From positions 511,873,006 to 511,937,005 of the forward strand of contig NC_056745.1 of NCBI RefSeq assembly GCF_019279795.1: a stretch of DNA of 64,000 nt, read 5' to 3'. Shown here in pieces: positions 52,501 to 63,899 of this stretch (position 1 is its first letter; the number at the start of each line of letters is the position of its first letter). The notes beneath the pieces were generated by a model that made no database searches, was not told the DNA's origin, and saw only the letters and a list, made by a program, of their open reading frames with translations. This DNA comes from Protopterus annectens (taxonomy: Eukaryota > Chordata > Ceratodontiformes > Protopteridae). A program made the translations under genes and the position numbers.

Positions 52501-53714
52501 CTAAAGGGGCTGCCAGAAGATAAGTGCTTGGTGCTGGCAGGGGAAAGTCATTGCAACTGTTCTGTATGGCTGTGATTTATCTTCTCCGCTTTTGGAGGTA
52601 GGAGCACCCCATTGTTTAGACCCCTTGGGACCCAGATATATAGTTTCTGGGTCAGCAGCAGGGCTTTTATAAAGAAATGTGTGAATCAGGAACCCTGTAG
52701 TATCTGTCCGGCTTAACAGGAGCTGGTGGTAGAGAGTCAGGAGTGAGAGTGGACTCACTAAATACATCTACAATGTCTAAAACAGGAGGAATAGCAAGGG
52801 GCCTGTGGTGAGGTAGTAAAAGAAAATCTGAGCCTTTTCTTAGATTGAGTAATCTTGCCTCTCCCAATGAAAATGCTCCCTCATAGTATGCAGGGTCTGT
52901 CCAAAAGAATAATCTTCAGGAGAGGCTGAAGGGATAGATTCTTCAGCATCAGAATCCTCGAGGAAGAGAGTATCCCTGTTCAGAAGAGGAATCAGAGGAA
53001 ATGGAAACCTGATATGAAGATTCATATTCTGTCTCTTGCCTAGGTCTCTTATCAGGAGGGGGATGGGAACCCCTGATCAAAGTAATTAGGTCTTCGGCCA
53101 TTTTAAGCATCTGTTTTTTTTTTTAGGCATGGAGGCCTGTCCAGGGGAATGTTTGTACTTGTTTCTTTGTCTTTAGAGGTGCTTTGGTCTTTGCCTTTGA
53201 AGCTGAAGTCGTTTTCACATATAACTGTGTAAGCCTGAAAACACCCTCAGAAGCCGATGTCTGTTCAGCAGCTCCAAACCCATATGAGGGAATAGTTTCC
53301 GAGGTTCCAATACCTTCAGTTTCCAGCGGCCTAGTCTCCATGTGGGAGTCGGAAGCGGCCTGTGGCTCTGAGGTAGCAGGAGTCAGGGGCTGCGAAAGCA
53401 CCTCACTGAGAACCGGCGACTGGCCTAGCAGAGGCCTAGGTTTTGGACCTCGGATGCCTGTCCTTTTCTTTGTCCTTGCGCTTTTTATAAATTCCGGTAG
53501 TCGGCTGTTCTGACGGCATTATATAATTAAATCTTCTGCCAAAATAATGAAATGCAAAATCGGACCGACGCTTAATAGTGCGTTGGTTAAATCTAGCACA
53601 AAACCGACAACTAGCAACGTTGTGGCCACGGCCTAGGCAAGGAACACAGTAAGAATGAAAATCCTTATGAGGTATTTGCTTCCCACAAGAAATATAATTA
53701 ACTTTTTCTGACAT
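52501..53714 (-). pseudogene. DIRS H gag with internal deletion
   Basis: Start at 53714 (MSEKVNY), CISC...HKDFHSYCVPC, CRFCARFNQRTIKRR. The gag/RT spacer (GGAGCACCCCATTGTTTAGACC) joins directly to CTTGGGACCCAGATATATAG of mid-gag near 52613-52620. About 600 bp encoding NCQFHMLKYQ to PPRFSRHW in D is absent. Confidence 0.83.
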
Positions 53715-53849
53715 CGGTCTTGAGCAAGAAAAAAATTTCCCCAACGGGGTACTTAGCTTTAATGAAGACTTCGGATCTGAAATTCGAACTTGAAAATCTC
53801 AGGAGTCGGCTGACCGGCACTTGCGAACTGCTTTTGCTTCGGGCACCGC

Positions 53850-54010
53850 GCGACAAGAAAGACTGAAGAAAATGGTGTCTGCTGCATCTTTTATACCCCT
53901 GGCGCACTGACGTCAGGGAGGAGGCGACAGAAACAGACGCCAGACCATGGGTAGCCTGCCAGCAGGATAACCCAATTGTAATGACTGCAACAGTGAAACA
54001 CAATGAACAT
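53850..54010 (-). promoter_or_regulatory. Left terminal repeat and promoter of DIRS H
   Basis: Minus-strand order: TGACGTCA (53908-53915), TATAAAAG (53888-53895), then a TTCAGTC start-site candidate and TTTCTTGTCGCG. The terminus is GTAATGACTGCAACAGTGAA to 54010. Confidence 0.85.
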
Positions 54011-54506
54011 CAAGAGAATCTACCTTGCTATATGGATCTGGTAATTTACAGCCCTAAAGTCTAAAGTAGCAGAAGTGAATATTTTTTCTAATTCTCTCTA
54101 AATAGCTCTACTGCCTTATCATAGGGAAGGTGCTTAAATGGGGGAAGTCTAGAGGGCTTACTCAGACAGAAAATCACTGCTAGATCAGGGTGGCATTACA
54201 CAAGAACTTCCAAGGCAAGTGGCACCTCACAAAACCTGTCACGCTACTTAGGAACTGAAAGTTGCAAATCTGCACCCAAACCAGCAGCAGCGAGGGTAGC
54301 CAATAAAGTATCCAACACAGGACGGACAGCAGAAGGTTGAATCCATTTGCATCAATTCATAATATTCTTTCTGGACAACATCGGAGAGCAATCGTATTTA
54401 AAAATGCTCCATCATACACAGGACTGTGCCCCCAAAGGATTGTTTCTCCAAAGGAGAATCAGGATTAATAGATTACTTCTCCTCTGACCCACAGTCAGGA
54501 GAAGTA
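54011..54506 (-). pseudogene. DIRS G gag, middle piece
   Basis: Diverged but in register with other gags: GTAGCAGAAGTGAATATTTT, AGGGTAGCC..., AAAAATGCTCCATCATACAC and CCCCCAAAGGATTGTTTCTCC match gag positions. It continues the piece ending at 45117 and is cut at 54506-54520 by the Penelope-like element. Confidence 0.65.
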
Positions 54507-54520
54507 AACTTAAATGAGTA

Positions 54521-55830
54521 TATGAGAGAAAACACTATACCGGGTACCACACAATAACGTCTTTATTTAAACAAAGTAAAAAGGAGAGGTGAGCGCTTTC
54601 GCAACCTTCGTTGCTTCATCAGACAAAGAATTAACTGTTCAACTGCTTGTTTTATATCACTCTGTCAAAACATTTTTTTTCCAATTAGTGACATCATACA
54701 ACTTTTGAAAAGTTAAAGGCATATATGACAAGAATATTATAAAATACGCATATGAATATAAAATGTATATACAAAAATGTAAAGTATGTACATATTTATG
54801 CATATCTAATTTAAAACAGTTAAATAATCTCATTAAAAATGCATATATATAAAAAATGCATATAAATAAAAATGCATAATATATTCATATTTATGCATAT
54901 CTAATTTAAAACAATTAAATAATCTCATAAAAATGCATATATATAAAAAAAGAATGCACAATACAAAATATATAATAAAAGAAATATATGTATATATATA
55001 TTTTTATTTTATGCACAAAATTAATTGTGTTGAAGGCGTCTAGCTTTAAGAAATGGAACCAGTGACGTACAACCATTTAAGCCTGGATATCTATCAGCAT
55101 TGAGCTTGATAATCCATCTTTGTTCTCTGCTCTCTGTGAAATTTTCTATATCTCCTCCCCTCACATTTCTATGTATATGTTGTAAAACAAAGAACTTGAA
55201 AGAGTGTGAAGGGTCAGTGTTTAAAACATGTTGAGCAAGCGCACTAGTAGTTTTGTTATTTCTGATGTCTCTTATGTGTTCCAATATTCTATCCTTTAAG
55301 TTTCTATTTGTTTTTCCTATATAGAAGGCATGACATATTTGGCAGAAACAAAAATAAACAACATCTGTGGTTTTACAATCTGCATATGAATGAGAGTATA
55401 GTGTAAAATTTCTAACAGGATGAATATATGGTGTAGTACTATGAATATGTGTACAAGCAGTACAATACCTACAAGGAAAAGTACCTTTGCGTCTGGAATT
55501 ATAGGTAGTTTTTTTGACGTCTTTATTACACAATTGTTGTTTTAATGTTAGATTATTTCTGAAACTGAAACTAGGTGCATTACCAATGAAAGAATGTAAA
55601 CAAGGAATCTCATGTAAAATGTGCCAATGTTGTTTAATAATATTAGTATACTGATTAACATTGCTAGCATACTGAAAAACCGCTCTAATGCTATTATTTT
55701 GTGTATTATTTCTCAAATTACTGCTATCTGACGTAATAGAATTAGAAGATTGAAAATACGCTTTACATTTAGAGTCCCTGAGTGTCCAAGCATCAGAAAT
55801 AGTTCTATCTATTTCATCCATATGATATTT
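54521..55830 (-). repeat. Left inverted arm of the Penelope-like element
   Basis: Reverse complement of about 57205-58501 with few differences, including TCGCAACCTTCGTTGCTTC, a TATGCAT-rich segment and the nuclease ORF. Compared with this arm the right arm lacks 4 bp near 57215 and 7 bp near 57895. Confidence 0.9.
55021..55821 (-). CDS. GIY-YIG endonuclease part of the Penelope-like element (open frame)
   Basis: Open frame of 266 codons, C-terminal part of the polyprotein. A Cys motif (CRYCTACTHIH) precedes the GIY-YIG core VVYFCFCQICHAFYIGKT, with the downstream Arg in NRNLKDRILEH. It reads to a natural end (LKARRLQHN). It is the unbroken version; the plus-strand copy has frameshifts. It lacks the RT, so it could act only in trans. 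Confidence 0.85.
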   Translation of the reverse strand: MDEIDRTISDAWTLRDSKCKAYFQSSNSITSDSSNLRNNTQNNSIRAVFQYASNVNQYTNIIKQHWHILHEIPCLHSFIGNAPSFSFRNNLTLKQQLCNKDVKKTTYNSRRKGTFPCRYCTACTHIHSTTPYIHPVRNFTLYSHSYADCKTTDVVYFCFCQICHAFYIGKTNRNLKDRILEHIRDIRNNKTTSALAQHVLNTDPSHSFKFFVLQHIHRNVRGGDIENFTESREQRWIIKLNADRYPGLNGCTSLVPFLKARRLQHN

Positions 55831-57240
55831 AATGATAAATTATTAGGCAGGAATTTGTCTCTAAAAGTTTTGTTCCCAAACAATGTTACAAATAATATGA
55901 ATGTGTTTAAACAGCCTAGCACTTTCATTCCTTATACTCCCCCGAGTATAAAAAGATTTCTTGATATATGTGAAACATCTTTTAGGCAGATATATGATGA
56001 TAATTTGAGTGACTATTACTATGGAAATCTAAATACAAGTGAATATAGAGCACTGAATGAACTAAAGAACTTGAATTCTGTCGTTATTAAACAGGCAGAT
56101 AAAGGTGGAGGTATTGTTATTTTAGATAAGCAATTGTATGTACAACAAATGTATAAGTTACTGCTTAATAATGATACATACAGAGGAATCTCAAAAGTTA
56201 CAGTGAATGCCATCATTGATAAAGTGTCTTTTTTGATTTTTGACTTAATTACTGATTTAATAGATGAACCACTGTTTAAATACTTTAATGTCTTGAATCC
56301 AACTATTCCTAAGATTTATGGCTTACCAAAGGTTCATAAAGACAGAAGTCTGCCACCAATGCGTCCCATAGTCTCAGGCACTGGTTGGTGTACAGAACCA
56401 CTGTCTATTTATGTTGAAAGTACACTGCATGTGCTCTTAGACAAACGTGAAAATATTTTAAGAGACACCAAAATGTTTCTAGAGAAATTACATACTAGAA
56501 TTGAAAATTTATCAGATATTAATGACTTTGCTCTTGTTACTATGGATATAGAGTCATTGTTTACAAGTATCCCGAATACATGGGGCATTAATATGATTAG
56601 AAATTTTCTTACAAGAAATAATTGCTTCACCAATGAAAAAGTACAACTTACATGTAGTTTGTTAGAGATTATTCTGGAAAATAATGTTGTATATTTTGAA
56701 GAACAATTCTTTCTGCAACAGATCGGCGTTGCCATGGGCACACCATGTGCAAATAGTTATGCTAATCTATCTCTTACATTCTGGGAACAAACACGTCTTT
56801 TCTGATAAGAATCCATTTATTAGTCAGCTTTTATGGTATACACGTTTTGTGGATGATGTTTTTTTATTATGGAAAGGCAATATATCTGAGCTTATATTAT
56901 TTATTAACTATTTGCATACAACTACTGATTTTCTGAGATTCACATACAAATTTTCTACATCTGAGATTGATTTCTTAGATGTACATATAATCAAATCAGA
57001 GTTGACAGGTTTTACCAGCAAAATTTTTCACAAACCCACGAAGAAAAATACATACCTTCACAAAACCAGTATGCATCCTAGACACATTTCAAGAAATGTG
57101 CTCAAGGGGCAGGTATACAGATCATTAAGATTACACAACAATGATAATGATGCAGTACTAGCTTTGAATAAATTGAAAACTGATTTTTTAAGAAGAGGAT
57201 ATCATATGGATGAAATAGAACTATTTCTGATGCTTGGACA
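55831..57240 (+). pseudogene. Penelope-like reverse transcriptase
   Basis: Frame 55750-56805: IKQADKGGGIVILDK, PKIYGLPKVHKD, LPPMRPIVSGT, TMDIESLFTSIP (motif A) and GVAMGTPCANSYANL (motif B). A one-base deletion near 56785 shifts to frame 56684-57310 with RFVDDVFLLW (motif C), FLDVHI and HRKPSNHTYLH-like segments. The first residues before LGRNLSLKVLF come from the inverted copy, so the true N-terminus is missing. Confidence 0.88.
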
Positions 57241-57960
57241 CTCAGGGACTCTAAATGTAAAGCGTATTTTCAATCTTCTAATTCTATTACGTCAGATAGC
57301 AGTAATTTGAGAAATAATACACAAAATAATAGCATTAGAGCGGTTTTTCAGTATACTAGCAATGTTAATCAGTATACTAATATTATTAAACAACATTGGC
57401 ACATTTTACATGAGATTCCTTGTTTACATTCTTTCATTGGTAATGCACCTAGTTTCAGTTTCAGAAATAATCTAACATTAAAACAACAATTGTGTAATAA
57501 AGACGTCAAAAAAACTACCTACAATTCCAGACGCAAAGGTACTTTTCCTTGTAGGTCTTGTACTGCTTGTACACATATTCATAGTACTACACCATATATT
57601 CATCCTGTTAGAAATTTTACACTATACTCTCATTCATATGCAGATTGTAAAACCACAGATGTTATTTATTTTTGTTTCTGCCAAATATGTCATGCCTTCT
57701 ATATAGGAAAAACAAACAGAAACTTAAAGGATAGAATATTGGAACACATAAGAGACATCAGAAATAACAAAACTACTAGTGCGCTTGCTCAACATGTTTT
57801 AAACACTGACCCTTCACACTCTTTCAAGTTCTTTGTTTTACAACATATACATAGAAATGTGAGGGGAGGAGATATAGAAAATTTCACAGAGAACAAAGAT
57901 GGATTATCAAGCTCAATGCTGATAGATATCCAGGCTTAAATGGTTGTACATCACTGGTTC
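57205..57960 (+). pseudogene. GIY-YIG endonuclease part, plus-strand copy (frameshifted)
   Basis: The 57307-57939 frame repeats the nuclease with VIYFCFCQICHAFYIGKT. It is shifted from the RT by a 4-bp loss near 57215 and ends early after a 7-bp loss near 57895. The natural end LQHN is encoded out of frame near 57985. Confidence 0.85.
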
Positions 57961-58501
57961 CATTTCTTAAAGCTAGACGCCTTCAACACAATTAATTTTG
58001 TGCATAAAATAAAAATATATATATACATATATTTGTATTATACATTTTGTATTATGCATTCTTTTTTTATATATTATATATATGCATTTTTATGAGATTT
58101 AATTGTTTTAAATTAGATATGCATAAATATGTATATACTATGCATTTTTATTTATATGCATTTTTTATATATATGCATTTTTAATGAGATTATTTAACTG
58201 TTTTAAATTAGATATGCATAAATATGTACATACTTTAAATTTTTGTATATATATTTTATATTCATATGCGTATTTTATAATATTCTTGTCATATATGCCT
58301 TTAAATTTTCAAAAGTTGTATGTCACCACTAATTGGAAAAATTTTTTTTTTTGACAGAGTGATATAAAACAAGCAGTTGAACAGTTAATTCTTTGTCTGA
58401 TGAAGCAACGAAGGTTGCGAAAGCGCTCACCTCTCCTTTTTACTTTGTTTAAATAAAGACGTTATTGTGTGGTATCCGGTATAGTGTTTTCTCTCATATA
58501 C
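57205..58501 (+). repeat. Right inverted arm of the Penelope-like element
   Basis: Pairs with 54521-55830. It ends with AATAAAGACGTTATTGTGTG (possible poly(A) signal) and GTATAGTGTTTTCTCTCATA. Confidence 0.88.
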
Positions 58502-58570
58502 TTCTCTTTTTATATACTGGGTTTTACCTGTATAGTCGTTTTGCTTTTCGTTTATTAACTTAAATGAGTA

Positions 58571-58687
58571 GGCTGAGCCATTCTGAGGACTAAGGGTCCC
58601 TTGCCTTTTTATGGGTAGAGGACCAAAAGGAGGTGTGGGAACAGATACCCCCCCCCCCCGAGGAGGCTTTAAACCATCGATGCATTG
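58571..58687 (-). pseudogene. DIRS G gag, further piece
   Basis: Short diverged segment between the Penelope-like element and DIRS I, including a C12 run at about 58649-58660. Assigned to G by continuity only. Confidence 0.45.
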
Positions 58688-58905
58688 AAAGTACAGTTGT
58701 GTACACTTACCATAAATGTAGATGTTCGAGTGTATTCACTGCTGCAGTCATCACACTTGGGTTATCTGCCTGCAGATAGCCCTCAGTCGGCCCGAATACA
58801 AGAGTCTTGGGATTTGTGTCGGATGCTGTCGCCTCTTCCATGACGTCAGGGGTATAAAACATGCAGCTGATGCCATTACATCAGTTTTTCTTGACCCCAG
58901 ATGTC
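58688..58905 (+). repeat. Right inverted terminal repeat of DIRS I with CRE and TATA
   Basis: Terminus, ATTCACTGCTGCAGTCATC, TGACGTCA (58841-58848) four bases before TATAAAA (58853-58859), then GCAGCTGATGCCATTACATC and AGTTTTTCTTGACC. The promoter faces into the recombinase in antisense. Confidence 0.88.
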
Positions 58906-59045
58906 AGGAGCCCCCAAAATAGGAAGCAATTACATGGTGTGGAACACCTCCAGTAAAAGTAAAATACCATAACCATAAAACATGGCCAAAAAGAGTAAAG
59001 GTAGAAAGCATAGAGAAGTCAGGGGGCTGGAGGGAGGGTAACCAG

Positions 59046-59127
59046 GACTGCAACAGTGAATACACTTGAACATCTACATTTATGGTAAGTGTAGACAACT
59101 GTATGTTCGTGTTTCACTGTTGTAGTC
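59046..59127. repeat. ICR of DIRS I
   Basis: GACTGCAACAGTGAATACAC, ACATCTACATTTATGG, GACAACTGTATGTTCGTG, CACTGTTGTAGTC. Confidence 0.9.
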
Positions 59128-59172
59128 ATCACACTTGGGTTGACTCCCAAACCTGAGGAAGGATGGAGGCAG

Positions 59173-60185
59173 TCAAGAAGTATTAGGGCTGGCTAGCAGG
59201 CCTTGTAAGACTGCTGTGGCAAATCCAGCTCTGGATTTAGAAAGACCGGTAAGTGGTAATGCTTGGTGAGGGTGGGTACAGAACTCCAGGGTGCAGCTTC
59301 CAAGATGTCCCTGGTAGGGACTTCCCCTAAGAAATGCTGTAGAAATTGAGGTAGCCCTAGTGGAATGAGTTTTGATCCCCTGTGGGATAGGTTTTCCATG
59401 GTGTTTGTAGCAGAAATTGATGCAGTGTGCTATCCATTTGGAAATGGTTTGCTTTGAAATGGCCTTGCCCTCTGCCCCTGTAGCACAGCTGACTAGCAGC
59501 TGGTCCGTTTTTCTGAAAGGCTTCCGCCTATCAAGATGGAGCTGTCTGTGCACATCCAAGGAATGCAGGATCCTTTCCCCTTTATTCTGAAGATTAGGAA
59601 AAAAAAGATTGGTAAAATGGATGGATTGGTTTAAAGCCACACTGGATACCAACTTAGGCATAAATGATGGGTTAGTCCTGAGGGAAACCCTGTCCGCATG
59701 GAAGATAATGAAGGGTTCCCACAGCCATAAGAGCCTGAAAATCAGACACTCTTCTTGCTGAAGTGATGGATAGAAGTAAGGCTGTTTTCCAAGAGAGGAA
59801 TTTTAACTCTGCTGTAGTAGCAGGCTCAAAAGAGGGAAGCGTGAGCTTCTCTAGTACAAAGTTAAGGTCCCACGCAGGAGTGTGAGCACTTCTCGGGAGG
59901 GGTCTTAAATTGTTAGCTCCTCTCAGGAACTGTTTGATCAGAGGACGAGAGAAGAGGGGTGGCTCAGTATTGTAATGAGCTGAGATGGCAGAGGCATGAA
60001 TCTTAATTGATGAGGATGGTCCTTTGCAGAGCAGCTCTGTTAAATAATCTAGAATTTGAGGTAAGGTGGGCTCCAAGAACAGTATCTTTTCCACTTTTCT
60101 GAATAGGATTTCCTAGTACTAGGCCTCCTGGCCTCAAGGATGACATCCAGCACCTGTTTGCTGAGAGTTGCTGGTGATGTATTCA
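59173..60185 (-). pseudogene. DIRS I tyrosine recombinase
   Basis: Frame 59173-59661: ALNQSIHFTNLFFPN, GKAISKQTISKWIAHCINFC, THSTRATSISTAFLRG. A frameshift near 59330 moves the tyrosine segment (LTKHYHLPVF) to another frame. The N-terminus LEARRPSTRKSYSEKWKRYCSW is at 60090-60150. Confidence 0.88.
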
Positions 60186-61065
60186 GGGAATAAGCCAGGC
60201 TGCCAGGCTCAGGGATTGCAGCTGAGGATGCAAAATCTGTCCCTCCTGCTTGGACAGCAGAGAGGGGGTCTGATGTAGGTGCCAGGGTAGCAACTGCTTC
60301 AGACTGCATAGGAATGGGTACCAGTGCTGGCGTGGCCAGTCTGGTGCAATAAGGATTGTCCTTAGCCTGTCCTGTTTGATCTTGAGTAGTACGTTTGAGA
60401 GGAGGGGCAGAGGAGGGAAGGCATAGCTTGAGAGGTTTTCCCATGTAAAGGGGATAGGGCATCCACTTTCCATGCTTGGCTGTGGGGAGTTCTGGTGCAA
60501 AATTTGCACAATTGATGGTTTTGGGGGGAGGCAAAGATGTCCACCTCTGGCGTCCCCCACCTGTGGATTAGAAGTCTGAATGAGTTGGGATCCAGTTTCA
60601 CTAGTGTGGGTCCAGTAGATTTCTGCTTAAGTCTGCCAGTGAATTTTGTTTGCCTGGCAGGAATTGAGCTTGCAGGTGCACTTGATTTCTCAAGGTTGTG
60701 TTCCACAGAGCCATGGCTAACCTGCAGAGTGGGTAGGAAGGAGTTCCCCCCCCTGCTTGTATATGTACCACATAACTGTGGTGTTCTCTGTCTTTATTAA
60801 GAGTTGCCCTGGAAGGATAAGGTATTTGAAGGCTGTCCGTGCATTCTGTACAGCTAACATTTTTGACTGATATGCAGGTGAATTTGTCCTGGGCTCCATT
60901 TGCCTGCCAAGTGAGCCCCCCATGCATAGTCTGATGAGTCTGTTTTCAGGGTTTGGATGGCGAGGGGTTGATTGAAAGGGAGTCCCTTGTTGTGGTTGCA
61001 AGCCTCTGCCCACCAAAGGAACTCTGTCCTTAGGCAAGGAATGACAGGAATCACTGTTTCCAAGT
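60186..61065 (-). pseudogene. DIRS I methyltransferase-like domain and RNase H
   Basis: Methyltransferase: EVDIFASPQNHQLCKFC, SSYAFPPLPLLSNVLLKI, ILIAPDWPRQHWYP, with the FPP box kept. RNase H: DSSDYAWGAHLAG and IKTENTTVMWYIYKQGG; the third catalytic Asp is Glu. Confidence 0.83.
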
Positions 61066-62050
61066 CCTAAGAATATTGACACCAGAGACTTTTTAAGCAC
61101 CACTGAAGTTTCCTCATATGCAATCTTGCATATGGAATTAGGAGAATGCATGAGGCCATGAACCCTAGGGCTTGCAACATTTTTCCTGCAGATAGCTGGG
61201 TTTCGGTAGTCAGTAGTTTGAAATTTGTCAAATAAACCTGCTTTTCTGGAGTGAGGAATGCTATCTGGTAAGTTGTGTTCAAGCTTGCTCCCAGGAATAC
61301 AATCTTTTGGCTGGGTACCAAATGTGACTTCTTTTCGTTGATGGTATACCCGAGAGAAGTTAGGAGTCTCTTTGGTACTGAAGTAGCAATTCCTGTCATC
61401 CTGAATTAGGCAATCGTCCAAGTAAGGGTAAATTTGAATATTTCTCTGCCTGCAGTATGCAATGGCTGGAGCCAGGCACTTTGTGAATACCCTGGGCGCA
61501 GTAGGTAAGACAAAGGGAAGTGCAGAGAACTGATGGTGCATAGAGCCTGCCCTAAAACGTAGATATTTCCTGCAAGATTCCTTTATGGTATATGCAGATG
61601 AGCTTCTTTTAAGTCTAGGGTGACCAGCCAAGAGTCCTTGGCTAGCATAGGAAGCAGCTGCTAGAGTGTAAGCATTTTGAATTTTAGTACCATCAGGAAG
61701 GTGTTGAAAATTGACAGATCCAGGATAGGGTGCCAAGAGTTCTTTTTTCCGGGCACCAGGAACAGTTTGGAGTAGAAACCCTGTCCCCTTTGCGCTGTTG
61801 GAACAGGTTGAATAGCCCTGATACTGAGGAGAGAAAGTACTTGCTATTGGGCCTCTGCCCACTGGTTTGGCGTAAGGTCAGACAACCTGCTTGGGGATGG
61901 AAGTAGAATCTGTATCCCTGGGATACAATGTTTAAAACTCATCAATCCTGGGTAATGTACTCAAGTTTTTTTACATGCGCAGCAAGTTTTCCTCCTAGGG
62001 GTGCAAGTACTTGGGCATGGCTGGGAAGTATGAAAGACATCGCTGTGAAC
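61066..62050 (-). pseudogene. DIRS I reverse transcriptase
   Basis: Frame 60717-61862 holds YRKYLRF-type, QFSALPFVLPTAPRVFTKC, NIQIYPYLDDCLIQDDRN with YLDD at 61413-61424. Frame 61067-61399 holds the thumb (LTSLGYTINEKKSHLVPS). Motif A is out of frame near 61590-61620. Confidence 0.86.
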
Positions 62051-62099
62051 TTTTTCCATATGGGGGAGGCTTACCACTGTTTTTGAGGTTGGAGCACTC

Positions 62100-63827
62100 A
62101 TTTTTAGATCTGTGCATACCCTGAGACTGTAGTCTTTGTGGTCTGTTACCCCTTGGTTTTAGACTGAAGGTCTTGAAGGGACTGGAAAGGACCAGTTTCT
62201 AGAAGGCCAATGCCTACTGAATCTAGGTGGCTGTACTTGTAAGAAATCTAACAATTTGTATAGATTTAACTTTTTCCTCCATCTTTTTAAGAACTTCTGT
62301 TTTTGTGCCAAACATTCTTGGTTTAATGGAGTATCTAGTAATTTTGCTTTGACATGATATGGCAAGATTTGTTCCTTCAGCCAAGCATGCCTTCTCAGAA
62401 CAGACCCAGTGACAGCAACCCTGCAAGACTCTCCTAAGGCATCAAAACCACACTGCAGTATGTTTACCAACTTGGTTTGCAGAATGCATTAACTCTTGCA
62501 AATCTTTATTTTCTGCACAATCAGGAATCAACATTTTTTGCTTAATTAGTTCCATAATATGCAGCTGGTACTTCAACATGTGAAACTGGCAATTTAAAGT
62601 CCTAATGGCAAGAGTTGCAGAGGTATATACCTTCTTACCCAATCTGTCTAAAGCCCTAGAACCCCGGTCCAAAAAGGTAGGGTTTTTGGCTGTAGTAGCC
62701 TTAATACATTTAGGTCCCTGGGAAATGGTCTCTGGATCTGCAGTGGGATTTGTAGAGAGAAATTTGAGAGAGTCAGGTACTCTGTAGTACCGGTCAGGCT
62801 TTCTAGGAGCTGGTGGTAAAAGTATCAGGGGTAAGACTGGATTCCATAAAGACATCATCTACAATATCCAGGACAGGGGGTATAGCTAGAGGCCTGTGCT
62901 GAGGCAAGTCTAAAAATTCTCTGAGTCTCTTTTTGGACTGTGGGTAGTCCTGGCATTCCCAGCGGAAATGCTCCCTTAGGGTATACAGGGTTTCCCCAAA
63001 AGAAACGTCGCCTGAAAGGGAGGCAGAGGGAATGGAATCCTCTGCATCTAAATCCTCATAGGTAGATAGGGGTATGTCCTAGTAATCAAAGGGGTCATCC
63101 GACTCGTGATTTTTTATTTTTTATTTTTTTAAGAGGGGGAAGGCTGGCTTCCCCTAATTAAAGTAATAAGGTCTTCAGCCATTCTAAGCATTTGCTTCTG
63201 TGGCAAGGGAGCTTGAGAATGCGCTTTGGTCGGTTTCCTTGGCGCAGTGCGAACTCTGGGCCTGAGAAACTCGGTAGTTTTGGTCAGAAACGAAGTAGTC
63301 TGTTTAATACGAACATCAGAAGGTCTGAATACACCCTCAGAAGCCGGTGCCTGCACAGCGGTTCCGGACCCATCCAAGGTAGACATCCGCAGGTTCCATA
63401 ACTGAAGAAGCACCTTGCAGCATACCGGACTCCGAATGGGTCTCAGTAGAGGCCTGCGAATCTGTAGAAGCAGGTATCAGGGGTTGCAAAGGCGCCTCAC
63501 CGAGTACTGGTGGACTGGCAACTAGCTTAACAGAAGCATCGTCCGCAGTTTTGGACCTATGCGGTCTCTGTCTTTATCCTTACTTTTTTTCAGATCATCA
63601 GTAGTCGGATGGCTTATCAAAGCCATTTCAGAATACAGAGAACGAAAGCAAAAGAATTTAGCAACAAAGATAGCCCAACGATGAATAGTTCGGGTGTTGA
63701 ACAAGGCACAAAACAGACAGCGAGGAAAGTCGTGGTCTGGGCCTAAACAGGCGACGCAGTAAGAATGAACATCTCTGTGAGGTATTTGCTTTCCACAAGC
63801 AAGACTATTCTTAACTTTTTCTGACAT
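62100..63827 (-). pseudogene. DIRS I gag
   Basis: Start at 63827 (MSEKVKN) with CLACGKQIPHRDVHSYCVAC and CLFCALFNTRTIH. A frame at 63129-63413 has LRMAEDLITLIRGSQP. The C-terminal frames 62159-62858 carry VYTSATLAIRTLNCQF, LRRHAWLKEQILP and PPRFSRHWP. Confidence 0.83.
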
Positions 63828-63899
63828 CGGTTGGAGCAAGAAAAAAGGCTCACCAATGGAGTACTTAGCATTAGAAGACTTCAGGTTTGAAACTCGAAA

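Larger units (their letters stand above)
45118..54010 (-). mobile_element. DIRS-like retrotransposon H, split by an L2-like LINE
   Basis: Right part 45118-45937, left part 49928-54010. Both termini are clean (AAAGTCCAGTTGTGTACC and AACAGTGAAACACAATGAACAT). It lies in gag of DIRS G without target duplication. An internal deletion near 52613 removes the gag C-terminus. Confidence 0.92.
54507..58570. mobile_element. Penelope-like element in inverted-pair form, with 14-bp target duplication
   Basis: AACTTAAATGAGTA occurs at 54507-54520 and 58557-58570, flanking 54521-58556. Inside, a minus-strand 3' part (54521-55830) faces a plus-strand copy (55831-58556). The outer arms (about 1.3 kb) are near-identical inverted repeats. 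The right arm extends some 55 bp beyond the left arm's match. The RT core forms the loop. Confidence 0.9.

Noticed and set aside
54700-55015. AT-rich TATGCAT repeats considered as an origin or scaffold attachment region
   Set aside because: The same sequence recurs inverted at 58010-58260 and is simply the 3' untranslated part of the Penelope-like element.
160-59130. Repeats of GACTGCAACAGTG/CACTGTTGCAGTC at many places, at first sight an array-like or attachment-site pattern
   Set aside because: They are the termini and ICRs of individual DIRS elements, kilobases apart, not a CRISPR array or phage att sites.
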